DNA of 64,000 bases from an uncultured Neptuniibacter sp. (GCF_947498015.1 NZ_CANMIR010000002.1:1-64000); one strand, 5' to 3'. Shown: positions 10,147-20,581, counted from the first letter of the stretch. A program made the numbers and translations. Notes: generated by a model from the letters alone, not told the origin.

Positions 10147-11826
10147 ATGAGCGAAAGCTTTGCTGATCTGTTTGAAGAATCCCTTCAATCCCTAGACATG
10201 ACTCCTGGCAAACTGGTAATTGGTGAAGTTGTTGATATCGACAGCGACTGGGTTACCGTTCACGCTGGCCTGAAATCTGAAGCAATCATCCCACGTTCTC
10301 AGTTCCTGAACGACGCTAACGAACTGGAAATCCAGATCGGTGACGACGTTAAAGTTGCTCTGGAAGCAGTTGAAGATGGTTTCGGTGAAACACGTCTGTC
10401 TCGTGAAAAAGCGAAACGCGCTGAAGCATGGGAAGTTCTACAGACTAAATTTGAAGCTGAAGAAACTGTTAAAGGTTACATCAGCGGCAAAGTTAAAGGC
10501 GGCTTCACAGTTAGCATCAACAACATTCAGGGCTTCCTGCCAGGTTCACTGGTAGATGTTCGCCCAGTACGTGACGTTGATCACCTGGAAGGCAAAGAGC
10601 TGGAATTCAAACTGATCAAGCTGGATCCTAAGCGTAACAACATCGTTGTTTCTCGCCGTGCGGTTCTTCAGGAAGCAAACAGCGCTCAACGTGATGAGCT
10701 GCTGGCTACTCTGGAAGAAGGTCAGGAAGTTAAAGGTTTCGTTAAGAACCTGACTAACTACGGTGCATTCATCGATCTGGGTGGTGTTGACGGCCTGCTG
10801 CACATCACTGACATGGCTTGGAAGCGTATCTCTCACCCATCTGAGATGCTGAACCCAGGTGACGAGATCACTGTTAAGATCATCAAGTTTGACAAAGAAT
10901 CTGGTCGTATCTCTCTGGGTCTGAAACAGCTGTCTCAGGATCCATGGTCTCTGATCAAAGAGCGTTACCCAGCTGGTGCTAAGTGCCAGGCACGCATCAC
11001 TAACCTGACTGACTACGGCTGCTTCGCATCTATCGAAGACGGTGTTGAAGGTCTGGTTCACGTTTCTGAAATGTCTTGGACTAACAAGAACATCCACCCA
11101 TCTAAAGTTGTTCAGATCGGTGATGAGCTTGAAGTTATGATTCTGGACGTTGATGAAGAGCGTCGTCGTATCTCTCTGGGTATCAAGCAGTGCACTGCTA
11201 ACCCATGGGTTACTTTCGCTGAGCAGTTTGCAGCAGGCGACAAAGTTACTGGTACTATCAAAACTATCACTGACTTTGGTATCTTCGTTGGTCTGCAGGA
11301 CGAGCTGGACGGTCTGGTTCACATGTCCGACATCACTTGGGAAGCTGACGCTGAAGCAGCTCTTCGCCAGTTCAAGAAAGGCGAAGAAGTTGAAGCAGTT
11401 ATCCTGTCTATCGATGCTGAGAAAGAGCGTATCTCTCTGGGCGTTAAGCAGCTGGAAAGCGATCCATTCGCTGAATACGCAGCAGCTAACGACAAAGGCG
11501 CTATCGTAACGGGTAAAGTTACTTCTGTAGACGCTAAAGCTGCAGTTGTTGAACTTGCTGAAGGCATTGAAGGTACTCTGAAAGTATCTGAGATCTCTGT
11601 AGATCGCGTAGAAGACGCTTCTTCCGTACTGAACGTTGGTGATGAAGTAGAAGCTAAGATCGTTACTCTGGATCGTCGTAACCGCGTTATCAACCTGTCT
11701 ATCAAAGCGAAAGAACAGGCTGAAGAGAAAGCAGCAATCTCTGCTGTACGCAACGCTGAAGTTGAAGTATCTGGTCCAACCACTATCGGTGACCTGATCA
11801 AGGCTCAGCTGGACAACCAGAAGTAA
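10147..11826 (+). CDS. rpsA: 30S ribosomal protein S1
   Basis: This 559-aa protein is made of six consecutive S1 RNA-binding repeats, which help the small subunit bind and unfold mRNA. The repeats are visible as recurring [25 protein letters not shown]-like blocks (given here as family description), each ending in a GRISLGLKQ-type strand. The first two, N-terminal repeats are the more divergent, ribosome-binding ones. Length matches the family. Codon use is strongly biased to a few codons (CTG, GGT, GTT, CGT), unlike its neighbours, as expected for a very highly expressed gene. In E. coli rpsA sits between cmk and ihfB. Here neither flanks it: it has its own promoter and a strong terminator. 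Confidence 0.98.
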   Translation: MSESFADLFEESLQSLDMTPGKLVIGEVVDIDSDWVTVHAGLKSEAIIPRSQFLNDANELEIQIGDDVKVALEAVEDGFGETRLSREKAKRAEAWEVLQTKFEAEETVKGYISGKVKGGFTVSINNIQGFLPGSLVDVRPVRDVDHLEGKELEFKLIKLDPKRNNIVVSRRAVLQEANSAQRDELLATLEEGQEVKGFVKNLTNYGAFIDLGGVDGLLHITDMAWKRISHPSEMLNPGDEITVKIIKFDKESGRISLGLKQLSQDPWSLIKERYPAGAKCQARITNLTDYGCFASIEDGVEGLVHVSEMSWTNKNIHPSKVVQIGDELEVMILDVDEERRRISLGIKQCTANPWVTFAEQFAAGDKVTGTIKTITDFGIFVGLQDELDGLVHMSDITWEADAEAALRQFKKGEEVEAVILSIDAEKERISLGVKQLESDPFAEYAAANDKGAIVTGKVTSVDAKAAVVELAEGIEGTLKVSEISVDRVEDASSVLNVGDEVEAKIVTLDRRNRVINLSIKAKEQAEEKAAISAVRNAEVEVSGPTTIGDLIKAQLDNQK

Positions 11827-11844
11827 TCACTTCTAGTTAAGCAC

Positions 11845-11879
11845 TAAAAAAGCCGCAATCATCGATTGCGGCTTTTTTG
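11845..11879. terminator. Strong bidirectional terminator after rpsA
   Basis: The arms AGCCGCAATC (11851-11860) and GATTGCGGCT (11864-11873) form a perfect 10-bp stem with a 3-base loop, followed by six T. A run of A precedes it, so it can also serve the minus-strand ycgN operon. Confidence 0.95.
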
Positions 11880-11922
11880 TATCTACTACCCAGATAACGT
11901 GCACTTTAGCGGAATTATCGAC

Positions 11923-12363
11923 TTACTCAATGATGTAATCGACAAACGCCTCCTCGTCGATCTCATTATCTTTAACGTCATACCAGCTTAGTACGGATGC
12001 TCCCGATGCTATAACCGTTTCCTGATCTCCACTTAACAGAGGATGCCATTCAGGCAACTCTTTGCCCTCATGAATTAAACGGTAAGAGCATGTAGGAGGC
12101 AGCCAGTGAAACGCATCTACATCTTTCGGGGTTAATTTCACACAGTCCGGCACCAAGGAGCAACGCTCTTCATACTTGGTGCAACGGCAGGTCTCAAAAT
12201 CCAGAAGGTGACAGACCACAGAGGTGTAAAACACCTCCTTAGTATCTTCATCTTCCAATTTATGCAGACAGCATAGCGCACAACCATCACAGAGAGACTC
12301 CCACTCATTCTGGGACATCTCCTGCAAACTTTTACTACGCCAGAAAACCTCCTGTGCTGCCAC
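11923..12363 (-). CDS. ycgN: YcgN-family cysteine cluster protein (UPF0260)
   Basis: This 146-aa protein of the YcgN family has an unknown biochemical role. The family signature is the cysteine-rich block CDGCALCC near residue 25, followed by further cysteines in VVCHLLDFETCRC and VPDC, which suggests a zinc or iron-sulphur site. It starts with GTG at 12363, overlapping the TAG stop of ycgL by one base, so the two are translationally coupled. The ycgL-ycgN pairing after rnd is a common gammaproteobacterial arrangement. It is the last gene of the operon and ends against the rpsA terminator. Confidence 0.93.
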   Translation of the reverse strand: MAAQEVFWRSKSLQEMSQNEWESLCDGCALCCLHKLEDEDTKEVFYTSVVCHLLDFETCRCTKYEERCSLVPDCVKLTPKDVDAFHWLPPTCSYRLIHEGKELPEWHPLLSGDQETVIASGASVLSWYDVKDNEIDEEAFVDYIIE

Positions 12364-12650
12364 TAGCGAACACCGCTTTCAGGACGGTTTTTGTGCAGAT
12401 CCAGCATGTAATCATCTTTTGGCGGCGGCATCTGCAGAAAATAACCTTTTTCATCGATCTCAGATAAAACCTTTTCCGCCTCAACGCGCGCCAGCTTACG
12501 GTCAGCTTTTAGGGGCATATCCATAACATGCTTAGGTGTTCCAAACATCTCTAACAGTGCTTCCGGCACTTTGCTCAGCTGGTCACGCTTATCAACATAG
12601 AGGTACATCTCATCCTTACGCGGACTCAGGTAAACGGAGCATATTTTCAT
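12363..12650 (-). CDS. ycgL: YcgL domain protein
   Basis: This 95-aa protein of the YcgL family (DUF709) is a small cytosolic alpha/beta protein of unknown function. Recognisable features are the start MKICSVYLSPRKDEMYLYV and the central LARVEAEKVLSEIDEKGYFLQMPPP, the family hallmark. The tail LDLHKNRPES is also typical. It lies three bases after the rnd stop codon and overlaps ycgN, so it is co-transcribed with rnd. Confidence 0.94.
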   Translation of the reverse strand: MKICSVYLSPRKDEMYLYVDKRDQLSKVPEALLEMFGTPKHVMDMPLKADRKLARVEAEKVLSEIDEKGYFLQMPPPKDDYMLDLHKNRPESGVR

Positions 12651-12653
12651 CGG

Positions 12654-13847
12654 TTAAGCACCTTCAGTTCTTAAATTCTCTATCTTCTCTAATTCGGACA
12701 GCAGTGCTGGTCCGACCAACTCCCGACGCCAGACTGGCATCTCCTCAGGAAGCTGATACTCGCCGACTTCTACGCCCGAACGAACCAGCTGTTCCAGCTC
12801 TTTTCTGCGTAATAAAAGCTCGGGAGCAATATCTTGCTCTTCAGCAATCCGTCTTGCGATTGACTTCAATTTTTTCAGGTGTTTATTCCAGAAAAAATGC
12901 AGTGGTCGCGGTATCGGCTCTGGCGAATCACTCTCTGCACTCTCCTGCCCCTGCCTTAAAATGGTCAGGATGGTTTCACCATCAGTACGCAAGATCCGCT
13001 TTTTAACTTCGTCTAAACGCGAAAGCTCAGCTATATTGCGTGGCCAGTTCTCTACAATTTGCAACAAAGCTTGGTTGCGTAGTATCCGGTTTCTCGGTAC
13101 ATCCCGCTTTCGAGCCACCTGCTCGCGCCAGGCGGTCAGATCTCGCAGGGCCGCTAATTTGTGCTCGGGGATACGCCACATTTGAGTAAAACGCTTGTAG
13201 TACTCATAGCCTTCAACATCATCAATCAGCGCACTCGCCAATAGATGCTCATTCTCCTGCTCAGCCCAGTGATAATGTCCGCGCTGCTCTAATTCCGCTT
13301 TCTGCAAAGCATAGATTGCAGGCAGATATGCGACATCCAGGGCGGCATACTTCTCCTGACTGGCTGTGAGCGGCCTCTGTAGCCAATCAGAGGTCGTCTC
13401 ATGCTTCTCCAGCTGAATATCCAGCTTTTGCTCCAGCATACGCTGCAACCCCATGGAGAATCCCCAGTTTATCAGGGCCCCAGCCAGCTGAGTATCGAAC
13501 AATGGTACTGGCAACGCCCCCATCACTCCCTGGAAAAGCTCCAGATCTTCGGTCGAGGCGTGCATTAATTTGGTCACATTACGATCTTCAAACAACGCCT
13601 TTAAACTACTGAAGTCGGTGATCGCCAACGGATCAATCAGATAACATTGATGGTCATCCGCAATCTGAATCAACCCGGGTACTGGATAAAATGTTTCTAC
13701 CCGCTGGAACTCAGTATCAACTGCTATCAGAGGTAACGCCCTCCATGACTCACAGTATTTTTCCAGCTCTGACTCTGTCTGAATATAGACAGGCTTCTCA
13801 GCTGAGTTTTCAAGTACTTTCCAGTCATAAGCAGAGCTGTCAGTCAT
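12654..13847 (-). CDS. rnd: Ribonuclease D
   Basis: This 397-aa 3'-to-5' exoribonuclease trims tRNA precursors and other structured RNAs. The DEDD exonuclease domain occupies about residues 20-190: IAVDTEF holds D44 and E46 of the first metal site, and the KYAALDVAYL segment is the third motif with the family tyrosine and aspartate. An HRDC domain follows (about 230-300), then a second helical domain to the C-terminus. It starts seven bases after recR stops, continuing the dnaX-ybaB-recR transcript. Confidence 0.95.
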   Translation of the reverse strand: MTDSSAYDWKVLENSAEKPVYIQTESELEKYCESWRALPLIAVDTEFQRVETFYPVPGLIQIADDHQCYLIDPLAITDFSSLKALFEDRNVTKLMHASTEDLELFQGVMGALPVPLFDTQLAGALINWGFSMGLQRMLEQKLDIQLEKHETTSDWLQRPLTASQEKYAALDVAYLPAIYALQKAELEQRGHYHWAEQENEHLLASALIDDVEGYEYYKRFTQMWRIPEHKLAALRDLTAWREQVARKRDVPRNRILRNQALLQIVENWPRNIAELSRLDEVKKRILRTDGETILTILRQGQESAESDSPEPIPRPLHFFWNKHLKKLKSIARRIAEEQDIAPELLLRRKELEQLVRSGVEVGEYQLPEEMPVWRRELVGPALLSELEKIENLRTEGA

Positions 13848-13854
13848 GTAAACC

Positions 13855-14454
13855 TCAAAGTAATGAACGGCGGCCAGCTATCGCATGAGCCAGAGTGCCA
13901 CCATCAACAAATTCCAACTCCCCACCAACAGGTACGCCGTGAGCAATGCGTGACACCTTCACATCAAGTGCTTTTACCTGCGCAGCAATAAAGTGAGCAG
14001 TAGCCTCGCCCTCAACAGTCGGGTTGGTTGCCAGAATAATTTCACTGATCTCTTCTGTACGAATACGCTCCAGCAGAAGATCGATACCCAGATCTTCAGG
14101 GCCGATACCATCAATCGGTGAAAGGTGACCTGACAGAACAAAATACTTGCCATTAAAGCCACCTGTTTGCTCAACCGCCAATGCGTCCACCGGAGACTCA
14201 AGCACACACAACAGATGCTTATCTCGACTTTCCGAAACACAGATATCACAGATATCATTTTCAGAAAGTGTACGGCATGACTGGCAGCGCCCTACCTCAG
14301 AAACGGCTTTCTGCAACGCTTCGGATAAGGCGATGGCACCCTCAGAATCCCGTTCAAGCAGGTGAAATGCCATACGCTGAGCGGATTTAGGTCCAACACC
14401 GGGCAGGCAACGCAGTGAGGTTATTAACTGCTGTATAAGCGGACTGAATGACAT
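13855..14454 (-). CDS. recR: Recombination mediator RecR
   Basis: This 199-aa protein forms a clamp on DNA and, with RecO, loads RecA on gapped DNA. The order is helix-hairpin-helix (about 8-35, [17 protein letters not shown]), a four-cysteine zinc finger (C57, C60, C69, C72), a TOPRIM domain (about 80-175, [15 protein letters not shown]) and the C-terminal strand. Length is standard. It follows ybaB by three bases, the conserved dnaX-ybaB-recR order. Confidence 0.97.
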   Translation of the reverse strand: MSFSPLIQQLITSLRCLPGVGPKSAQRMAFHLLERDSEGAIALSEALQKAVSEVGRCQSCRTLSENDICDICVSESRDKHLLCVLESPVDALAVEQTGGFNGKYFVLSGHLSPIDGIGPEDLGIDLLLERIRTEEISEIILATNPTVEGEATAHFIAAQVKALDVKVSRIAHGVPVGGELEFVDGGTLAHAIAGRRSLL

Positions 14455-14457
14455 AGT

Positions 14458-14784
14458 TTAGAACGGCATATTGAAGCCAGGCGGCATACCCATACCACCT
14501 GTTACATCAGCCATTTTTTCCTGAGTGTAGGACTCTATTTTACGGACAGCATCATTCACAGCAGCGGCGATCAGATCTTCAAGGATCTCTTTATCCTCTT
14601 CCATCAGGCTGTCATCGATGTTGATACTCTTTACATCATGGCGACCGTTCATCACCACCTTAACCAACCCTGCACCTGATTCGCCCGTCTGTTCAGCCTG
14701 AGCGATCTGTTCCTGTGCTTTCTGTAGGTTTTCTTGCATTTTCTGGGCCTGTTTCATCAGGTTACCCATACCACCTTTCATCAT
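14458..14784 (-). CDS. ybaB: YbaB/EbfC nucleoid-associated protein
   Basis: This 108-aa small DNA-binding protein dimerises like a pair of tweezers. The N-terminal helix ([20 protein letters not shown]) and the central strand segment [19 protein letters not shown] are characteristic. The C-terminus is Gly/Met/Pro-rich and flexible. It lies between dnaX (14 bases upstream) and recR, as in most gammaproteobacteria, and is presumably part of the same mRNA. Confidence 0.96.
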   Translation of the reverse strand: MMKGGMGNLMKQAQKMQENLQKAQEQIAQAEQTGESGAGLVKVVMNGRHDVKSINIDDSLMEEDKEILEDLIAAAVNDAVRKIESYTQEKMADVTGGMGMPPGFNMPF

Positions 14785-14798
14785 TTTTACCTCAATAT

Positions 14799-16727
14799 TT
14801 AATCGATAGGTACCACAGATGATAGCTCAATCTGTGCATCAAAATTATCTTGTAGCAACTTTACTGTTGCATCATTACGAATAGTCTCAATCGCCAGCGC
14901 ATGACGCTCCTCACGCTTACGATTCAGGTACTGAGCCGGTGTCTCCTGTCGTTGCGGAGACTGCATAAATTCAATCTGAAGCGTCGTCTGGAAATAACTA
15001 TTCAGGGCATCCGAGATCCGCTCCCTCTGGATCTCATTAAGCATCGTATGCTGCTCTTTTGTGTAATGAAAAACCAAACCTGATTCCGAGATATTCTCCA
15101 GAGATAGGTGAGTTGCCAGACTCTCAGTCATCCCGCTCAATCCGATCGAACGACTGATATGAACCCAATGCTCCAGCACCAAATCAGCCAGTGTGTTCGG
15201 GCAGGACTCCACCTCTACAACACTTTTGGCGATTTCACCCACCTCAGACAGATCCGTTAACGGAGCTTTTTCCGGAACCATCTCCGGTTCTTTGGCAAAT
15301 ACATCAGAGTTTTCACCCCCCGCTGCAGGAATTAAATCGGCAGAGGAATAGCCAGGGTCTTCACCATCATGAGTATCCCAGGGAGGGGGAAGATCCGCCT
15401 CCGCAGCCTTCACTTCAGGCTTTTTTACCGGGTCTACCTCCGGCCCAGTCAGCTCAGGGTAAGCCTCGCTCTCCGACAGAGGGGGCTTCGAATCTGAGGG
15501 CTGTGCCTGCGAAGGCGCAGAATGAACCTGCTGCGGCTCAGACGTTGCAACAACAGACGACGGCGCTTCAGAAGAAGCCTGAGATTGCGGCGTAACGGAG
15601 CTTTGCTCCACCCCGGATAGGGTGACATTTCTGGGAGCGGCACTAGCCGGTCTAAATGCCAGCATGCGCAACAACACCATCTCCAGTCCCTCTCGCGGAT
15701 CCGGAACAAACGGCAGATCTTTACGCCCCATCAATGCAACCTGGTAATACAGCTGCACATCTTCCGCCGATAACTGACCTGCCAACTGAGTGACCTGCTC
15801 TTTATCTCCCATACTGTTATCCACAGCATCAGGAATCGTCTGAGCCAGAGCAATTCGATGTAGCACACTGATCAGATCACCAAGAACAGCGTTGTAATCC
15901 GGTGAAAACTGCGCAAGATCACTGACCGATGCGATAAGCCCCCGGGCATCGCCTGAAGCCAGGCACTGCAACATCTGATAGACCAAACGCTGATCGATGG
16001 TGCCGAGCATCGCTCTGACATCGGCTTCCTGAATACTACCTGCACCAAATGCAATCGCCTGATCGGTCAGGCTCATCGCATCTCGCATTGAGCCATCAGC
16101 AGAGCGTGCCAGTAACCATAAGGCAGGATCGTCATAAGCCACCTGCTCCTGGGTCAGTACATGAGTCAGGTGATTCACAATCCGCTCGGGGATCAGGTTC
16201 TTCAGATTAAACTGCAAACAGCGAGATAAAATTGTAATAGGAAGCTTCTGCGGATCGGTCGTGGCCAGCAGAAATTTTACATGCGGCGGGGGCTCTTCCA
16301 ACGTCTTTAAAAGAGCATTGAAAGAGTGAGTCGATAACATGTGTACCTCATCGATGAGGTAGACTTTATAACGTCCATGGGTTGGTGCATATTGCACGTT
16401 TTCCATCAGTTCACGTGTATCTTCGACTTTGGTTCGGGATGCTGCATCAACCTCAATAAGGTCGACGAAACGCCCCTCTGCAATCTCTCTGCAGGCAGAA
16501 CATTCACCACAAGGTGTAGATGATACGCCGGTCTCACAATTAAGGGATTTTGCAAACAGGCGGGCGATCGATGTTTTACCCACCCCTCGGGTTCCGGTAA
16601 ACAGATAGGCATGATGCAAACGATCATCATCCAGAGCATTGACCAGTGCTTTAAGCACATGCTCCTGTCCGACCATCTCCTGAAATTTAGCAGGACGCCA
16701 CTTTCGCGCCAGAACCTGATAACTCAT
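14799..16727 (-). CDS. dnaX: DNA polymerase III subunits tau and gamma
   Basis: This 642-aa clamp-loader ATPase (tau) also links polymerase and helicase. The P-loop is GTRGVGKTS (45-53), zinc cysteines are C64, C73, C76 and C79 as in E. coli, and the SRC arginine-finger motif occurs in [10 protein letters not shown] proline/serine-rich linker (about 375-510) leads to the C-terminal tau domains. Codons 434-436 read GTA AAA AAG, so the slippery heptamer A AAA AAG is in the right frame. After a -1 shift the next codons are GCC TGA, giving a 437-residue gamma form. A GGAGG sequence ten bases upstream would stimulate the shift. First gene of the dnaX-ybaB-recR-rnd-ycgL-ycgN transcript. Confidence 0.97.
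   Translation of the reverse strand: MSYQVLARKWRPAKFQEMVGQEHVLKALVNALDDDRLHHAYLFTGTRGVGKTSIARLFAKSLNCETGVSSTPCGECSACREIAEGRFVDLIEVDAASRTKVEDTRELMENVQYAPTHGRYKVYLIDEVHMLSTHSFNALLKTLEEPPPHVKFLLATTDPQKLPITILSRCLQFNLKNLIPERIVNHLTHVLTQEQVAYDDPALWLLARSADGSMRDAMSLTDQAIAFGAGSIQEADVRAMLGTIDQRLVYQMLQCLASGDARGLIASVSDLAQFSPDYNAVLGDLISVLHRIALAQTIPDAVDNSMGDKEQVTQLAGQLSAEDVQLYYQVALMGRKDLPFVPDPREGLEMVLLRMLAFRPASAAPRNVTLSGVEQSSVTPQSQASSEAPSSVVATSEPQQVHSAPSQAQPSDSKPPLSESEAYPELTGPEVDPVKKPEVKAAEADLPPPWDTHDGEDPGYSSADLIPAAGGENSDVFAKEPEMVPEKAPLTDLSEVGEIAKSVVEVESCPNTLADLVLEHWVHISRSIGLSGMTESLATHLSLENISESGLVFHYTKEQHTMLNEIQRERISDALNSYFQTTLQIEFMQSPQRQETPAQYLNRKREERHALAIETIRNDATVKLLQDNFDAQIELSSVVPID
15415..15441 (-). promoter_or_regulatory. 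Programmed -1 frameshift cassette in dnaX
   Basis: On the minus strand the order is GGAGG (15441-15437), a 10-base spacer, the heptamer A AAA AAG (15426-15420), and a TGA in the -1 frame at 15417-15415. The components and spacing match the E. coli dnaX signal, where a Shine-Dalgarno-like sequence and A AAA AAG generate gamma. A possible downstream stem (GGAGG with CCTCC, about 35 bases further on) is weaker evidence. Confidence 0.8.
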
Positions 16728-16991
16728 CTATTTTGGCTACTTATTTCGACTGAAAATCAGTGCCCTATGCTACCTGTTGAGACGTGCTTGCGCCAGCTAA
16801 ACCTAACCGCCCAAGCGATACTCTTAAGGATCTCTAATCCCCAAAACAAGGTTTGTCGTCAACCCTCTGAAACCAAACTTATGGTCCAGATCACACTGCA
16901 TTCTGCCCAAACAACGCAGACAACAGATAAGTTACTCGCAACCCTGAATATTTACGGTTAAAATCTATCCAATTAAACCGAAGGCCTACGT

Positions 16992-17321
16992 ATGTTCAAA
17001 AAACGCCCGACAAAAGCAGAACTCCGTGATCAGCTTAATGCTGAGGTATCACAGTTCCTGCAGAAAGGCGGCAAGATACAGTGCGTAGATATGGGAGAAT
17101 CGGGCCTTGTTGACGGCCGGTACACCCAGTACAAAGGCGGGTTTGAACGTACCCAGCCCCAGGAAAGAACCCCTGTTCATGGCCTCTTAGCGACAATTGA
17201 TTCAAGACGCAAACAGAAGTCACGACCAATTAGCACTACAACGAAACGCTCAACGCCACAGAAAAAAGTCATCTATGATGATTTTGACGAGCCGATTCGC
17301 ACCATTTGGGTCGAGGATTAA
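16992..17321 (+). CDS. Small basic hypothetical protein (109 aa)
   Basis: This is a 109-aa cytosolic protein with no membrane segment. The N-terminal helix ends in SQFLQKGGKIQCVDMGESG. This resembles the short x-FLxxGGKxQ segment found in some small helical regulators, such as the RNA-polymerase-binding SutA of Pseudomonas, but it is too short to assign a family. The C-terminal half is basic and low in complexity (RRKQKSRPISTTTKRS), probably disordered, ending in an acidic tail. It is divergent from dnaX and ends four bases inside the 3' end of the opposing GGDEF gene. It is probably real: codon use is normal and a purine-rich GAAGG lies before the ATG. Confidence 0.7.
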   Translation: MFKKRPTKAELRDQLNAEVSQFLQKGGKIQCVDMGESGLVDGRYTQYKGGFERTQPQERTPVHGLLATIDSRRKQKSRPISTTTKRSTPQKKVIYDDFDEPIRTIWVED

Positions 17322-19297
17322 CCCCTCTCTTCCTCAGCTTTTTCATCATTATCAGCCGTTACCAACACTGAATAAAAACAGTGACGGTTTTTACCTGCTC
17401 GCTTCGCCTGATACATCGCACTGTCTGCAAAATCAATTAACTCATCAACTGATTCTGAATCAGTTGGATATTGGCTGATCCCGATACTGGTCCCAATCTG
17501 TATCCGTTGTGATTCTATAGTCATCGGTCTGGAGATTATTTCGATAATCTTATCTGCAACCCGCTGAACCGCTGCCTCATCTAAAGCAGGGGACAGACAG
17601 ATGACAAACTCATCTCCGCCCAATCTCGCTATGCAATCAGATTCGCGCATAGTCTCACGCAATAACTCTGCTACCTGCTTTAACACACAGTCTCCGATGA
17701 AGTGACCATAGGTATCGTTGGTCTGCTTAAATCCATCAAGATCCAGATAGAGAAGTGCCAGCGAATGCTGCTGCCGTTTGGCCTGCTTCAGCAACTGCTC
17801 AAGCTGTTCATAAAATAGATTACGATTGGCTAACTGAGTCAGAGCATCGTAATTCGCCCGGAAGCGCATCTCATCCTCAAGCTCCTTACGCTTGCTGATA
17901 TCAGAAAAAAGCGCAATATATTCCAGTGGCTCCCCCTCCTCATCCCTAACCATCGCAATGGTTTGCCACTGTGGATAAACTTCACCGGATTTACGCCGGT
18001 TCCAGATCTCCCCCTCCCAGCGATTATCTAGCTGAAGCTTTTCAAACATATCCTGATAAAATGCTTCATCGTGATGCCCAGAATGTAGCACTTTGGGATT
18101 TTTCCCTACGATCTCAGACTCCTGAAAGCCCGTGATCTCATAGAAGGCAGGGTTAACCATCTTGATCGTACCTGTGAGATCCGTCACCATAATCGCTTCA
18201 GAGGCAGCATCAAAAACGGTCTGTGCCGCCCTCATCCTTTTCTCAATCTGTTTAAACTCGGTCACATCCTCTTTCACAGCGATGTAATGCGTGACACCTC
18301 CATCTTCAGAGTGAACAGGCGCGATCATCGTTTTATCCCAAAACAGAGAGCCATCCTTACGCCGGTTGACCAACTCTCCTCGCCAGATCTGACCCGATTT
18401 TATCGTTTTCCACAGGTCAATATACTCATCTCTGCTGTTCTCACCTGACTTTAACATCCGGGGCGTATTACCGATCAGATCCTCTTGCGTATAACCGGTT
18501 GTCGCGAAGAAGCTGGGATTTGCGTAGGTGATCACTCCCTTACTATCAGTCATCAACACAGACACCGGACTCTTTTCAACCGCCAGTGATAGCTCTTTCA
18601 GGCGTAGATGCTCCTGTTGCTTCTCCTGCTCAAACACTTCCAGCCTTTCACACATCAGATTAAATGCATGCGCCGTTTGCACAAGCTCACCACACTCCTC
18701 CTCAGAGATTCGGTGGGAAAAATCACCTTCTGAGATCTGTCGGCTCGCATAGCGTAAAGCCCCCAGCTCCTTGGCGAACACTCTTAATGCGAAATAGGCT
18801 CCTATCGTCATTAACAGGATCGCGACAGCGATAAAGGAATAAAGCTGTATTCGTGAGCGGTAGAACTGACTGGAGAGGTGGTCTATCGAGATACCATAAT
18901 GGACCTCACCCAGATTCAAGGGGTTCGGTGGTAGCAATATAACCTGATCATAGATACGTTGATGAAGTGAGAGATCCACACGCTCTGCATGTTGATGCAG
19001 TGGTTCATGAGTACCACTTCCTGCAACCAGAGCATTATCCCGATCATAGATATGCAGGTAATTGACCGGGACAGAGCTGACTAATTCAGAGATTCTGTCA
19101 GTAAATTCGCTCTCCGGTGTCTGTTCCAATGCAGGCAGCAAGAAATGATTGAGAAACTCGCCAACGATATCAGCCTGTCGCTCGATCTCTGTAGCTGATG
19201 CCGTTTTTTGAAAGTTAATACTCAGATACGCCATCGCAGATAAGCAGCCGATACCGACGACCATAACAGCGACTAAGAGTTTGGTTCTGTACTTCAT
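17318..19297 (-). CDS. HAMP-PAS-PAS-GGDEF diguanylate cyclase
   Basis: This membrane cyclic di-GMP synthase has 659 aa. The start at 19297 (MKYRTKLLVAVMVVG) puts the first membrane helix at the N-terminus; an upstream ATG would add ten residues. A periplasmic domain of about 120 residues precedes the second helix (SFIAVAILLMTIGAYFALRV), a HAMP linker, two PAS domains (SLAVEKSPVSVLMTD and FDAASEAIMVTDL) each with PAC-type ends, and a GGDEF domain. GGDEF is intact at 560-564, with an RxxD I-site (RESD) five residues before it. No EAL domain. It is transcribed alone. Confidence 0.93.
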   Translation of the reverse strand: MKYRTKLLVAVMVVGIGCLSAMAYLSINFQKTASATEIERQADIVGEFLNHFLLPALEQTPESEFTDRISELVSSVPVNYLHIYDRDNALVAGSGTHEPLHQHAERVDLSLHQRIYDQVILLPPNPLNLGEVHYGISIDHLSSQFYRSRIQLYSFIAVAILLMTIGAYFALRVFAKELGALRYASRQISEGDFSHRISEEECGELVQTAHAFNLMCERLEVFEQEKQQEHLRLKELSLAVEKSPVSVLMTDSKGVITYANPSFFATTGYTQEDLIGNTPRMLKSGENSRDEYIDLWKTIKSGQIWRGELVNRRKDGSLFWDKTMIAPVHSEDGGVTHYIAVKEDVTEFKQIEKRMRAAQTVFDAASEAIMVTDLTGTIKMVNPAFYEITGFQESEIVGKNPKVLHSGHHDEAFYQDMFEKLQLDNRWEGEIWNRRKSGEVYPQWQTIAMVRDEEGEPLEYIALFSDISKRKELEDEMRFRANYDALTQLANRNLFYEQLEQLLKQAKRQQHSLALLYLDLDGFKQTNDTYGHFIGDCVLKQVAELLRETMRESDCIARLGGDEFVICLSPALDEAAVQRVADKIIEIISRPMTIESQRIQIGTSIGISQYPTDSESVDELIDFADSAMYQAKRAGKNRHCFYSVLVTADNDEKAEEERG

Positions 19298-19524
19298 TAA
19301 AACCGACCGATTACCCTTAAACATCAAAAAGTTAAAGATATTAATAATCTCTAATAGTAGTCTGTTTTATATACGATAAACACTGACACAGAGTAAGGAA
19401 TTCCATTAAAAACGGTTGAGATAAGTCGCAATTTGGCTAAGCATTTCGTGCTAAAGCATGAAATAATAGGAGCATTAACTCTGACCGGTTCAGAGAGACT
19501 AATATGCATTTGAGTGGAAAGTTT

Positions 19525-20553
19525 ATGACCTCGATTTCTCTAGTTCGCCCTGATGACTGGCACATCCACCTCCGTGACGGTGCTCAGCTGAAAGATACTG
19601 TACGTGATGTCAGCCGCTACATGGGCCGGGCGATCATTATGCCTAATCTGGTACCCCCAGTTACCAACACCGAAGAGGCTCTTGGATACCACCAGCGCAT
19701 TATGGATCAAAACCCACAAGGAGGTTTTGATCCTCTCATGGTCCTCTACCTAACCGATAACACCTCACCGGAAGAGATTAAAAAAGCAAAGGCCAGTGGA
19801 AAAATTTACGCAGCTAAACTCTACCCGGCCGGCGCTACAACCAACTCTGATTCCGGTGTTACCTCTGTAAAAAATGTCTACCCTGCGCTTGAAGCGATGC
19901 AGGAAGCGGGGATGCTGCTGCTCATTCATGGTGAAGTTACCGACGCATCTATTGATATTTTTGACCGCGAAAAAACATTTATCGACAACGTGTTGAAAGA
20001 GGTCGTGAACGATTTCCCTAATCTGAAAATCGTACTGGAACATATTACGACAAAAGACGCTGCTGAGTTTGTGGCTCAGGCAGGTGAAAATGTAGCAGCA
20101 ACTATTACTGCACACCACCTTCTGTTTAACCGAAACCACATGCTAGCTGGCGGCATACGCCCTCACTATTACTGCCTTCCTATTCTGAAGCGAAATATCC
20201 ATCAGGAAGCGTTGATCAAAGCAGCGACATCTGGCAGCAAGAAGTTTTTCCTCGGAACAGACTCCGCACCACATATGAAACATGCCAAAGAAGCGGCCTG
20301 CGGTTGCGCTGGTTCATACACCGCACATGCGGCACTTGAACTCTACGCAGAAGCCTTTGAAGCTGCAGATGCGCTGGACAAACTGGAAGCCTTTGCCAGC
20401 TTTAATGGCCCAGACTTTTACGGACTCCCCCGCAATACCGATACGGTAACTCTGGTTAAAGAGAGCTGGGATGTGCCTGATAGCTATCCGTTAGGGGATG
20501 AAACGGTCGTGCCTATCCGGGCAGGAGAGCAGATCAGCTGGAAAGTAAAATAA
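19525..20553 (+). CDS. pyrC: Dihydroorotase (class II)
   Basis: This 342-aa zinc enzyme catalyses the reversible cyclisation of carbamoyl-aspartate to dihydroorotate, step three of pyrimidine synthesis. The start at 19525 ([13 protein letters not shown]) matches the family N-terminus; an upstream ATG at 19504 adds seven residues. Metal ligands are visible in [10 protein letters not shown], the carboxylated lysine segment [27 protein letters not shown] and the late LGTDSAPH aspartate. Normal length for E. coli-type PyrC. It is monocistronic and ends in a shared terminator. Confidence 0.96.
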   Translation: MTSISLVRPDDWHIHLRDGAQLKDTVRDVSRYMGRAIIMPNLVPPVTNTEEALGYHQRIMDQNPQGGFDPLMVLYLTDNTSPEEIKKAKASGKIYAAKLYPAGATTNSDSGVTSVKNVYPALEAMQEAGMLLLIHGEVTDASIDIFDREKTFIDNVLKEVVNDFPNLKIVLEHITTKDAAEFVAQAGENVAATITAHHLLFNRNHMLAGGIRPHYYCLPILKRNIHQEALIKAATSGSKKFFLGTDSAPHMKHAKEAACGCAGSYTAHAALELYAEAFEAADALDKLEAFASFNGPDFYGLPRNTDTVTLVKESWDVPDSYPLGDETVVPIRAGEQISWKVK

Positions 20554-20555
20554 CT

Positions 20556-20579
20556 GAAGGGCCGCAATTGCGGCCCTTC
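20556..20579. terminator. Terminator palindrome between pyrC and the TrmK-like gene
   Basis: GAAGGGCCGCAA (20556-20567) and TTGCGGCCCTTC (20568-20579) form a perfect 24-base palindrome three bases after the pyrC stop. The T-run is short. It can serve the convergent TrmK-like gene as well. Confidence 0.85.
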
Positions 20580-20581
20580 TC

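Noticed and set aside
10546-11322. Long minus-strand frame inside rpsA (258 codons)
   Set aside because: It is a shadow of the strongly biased rpsA codons; the protein is repetitive and unlike any family.
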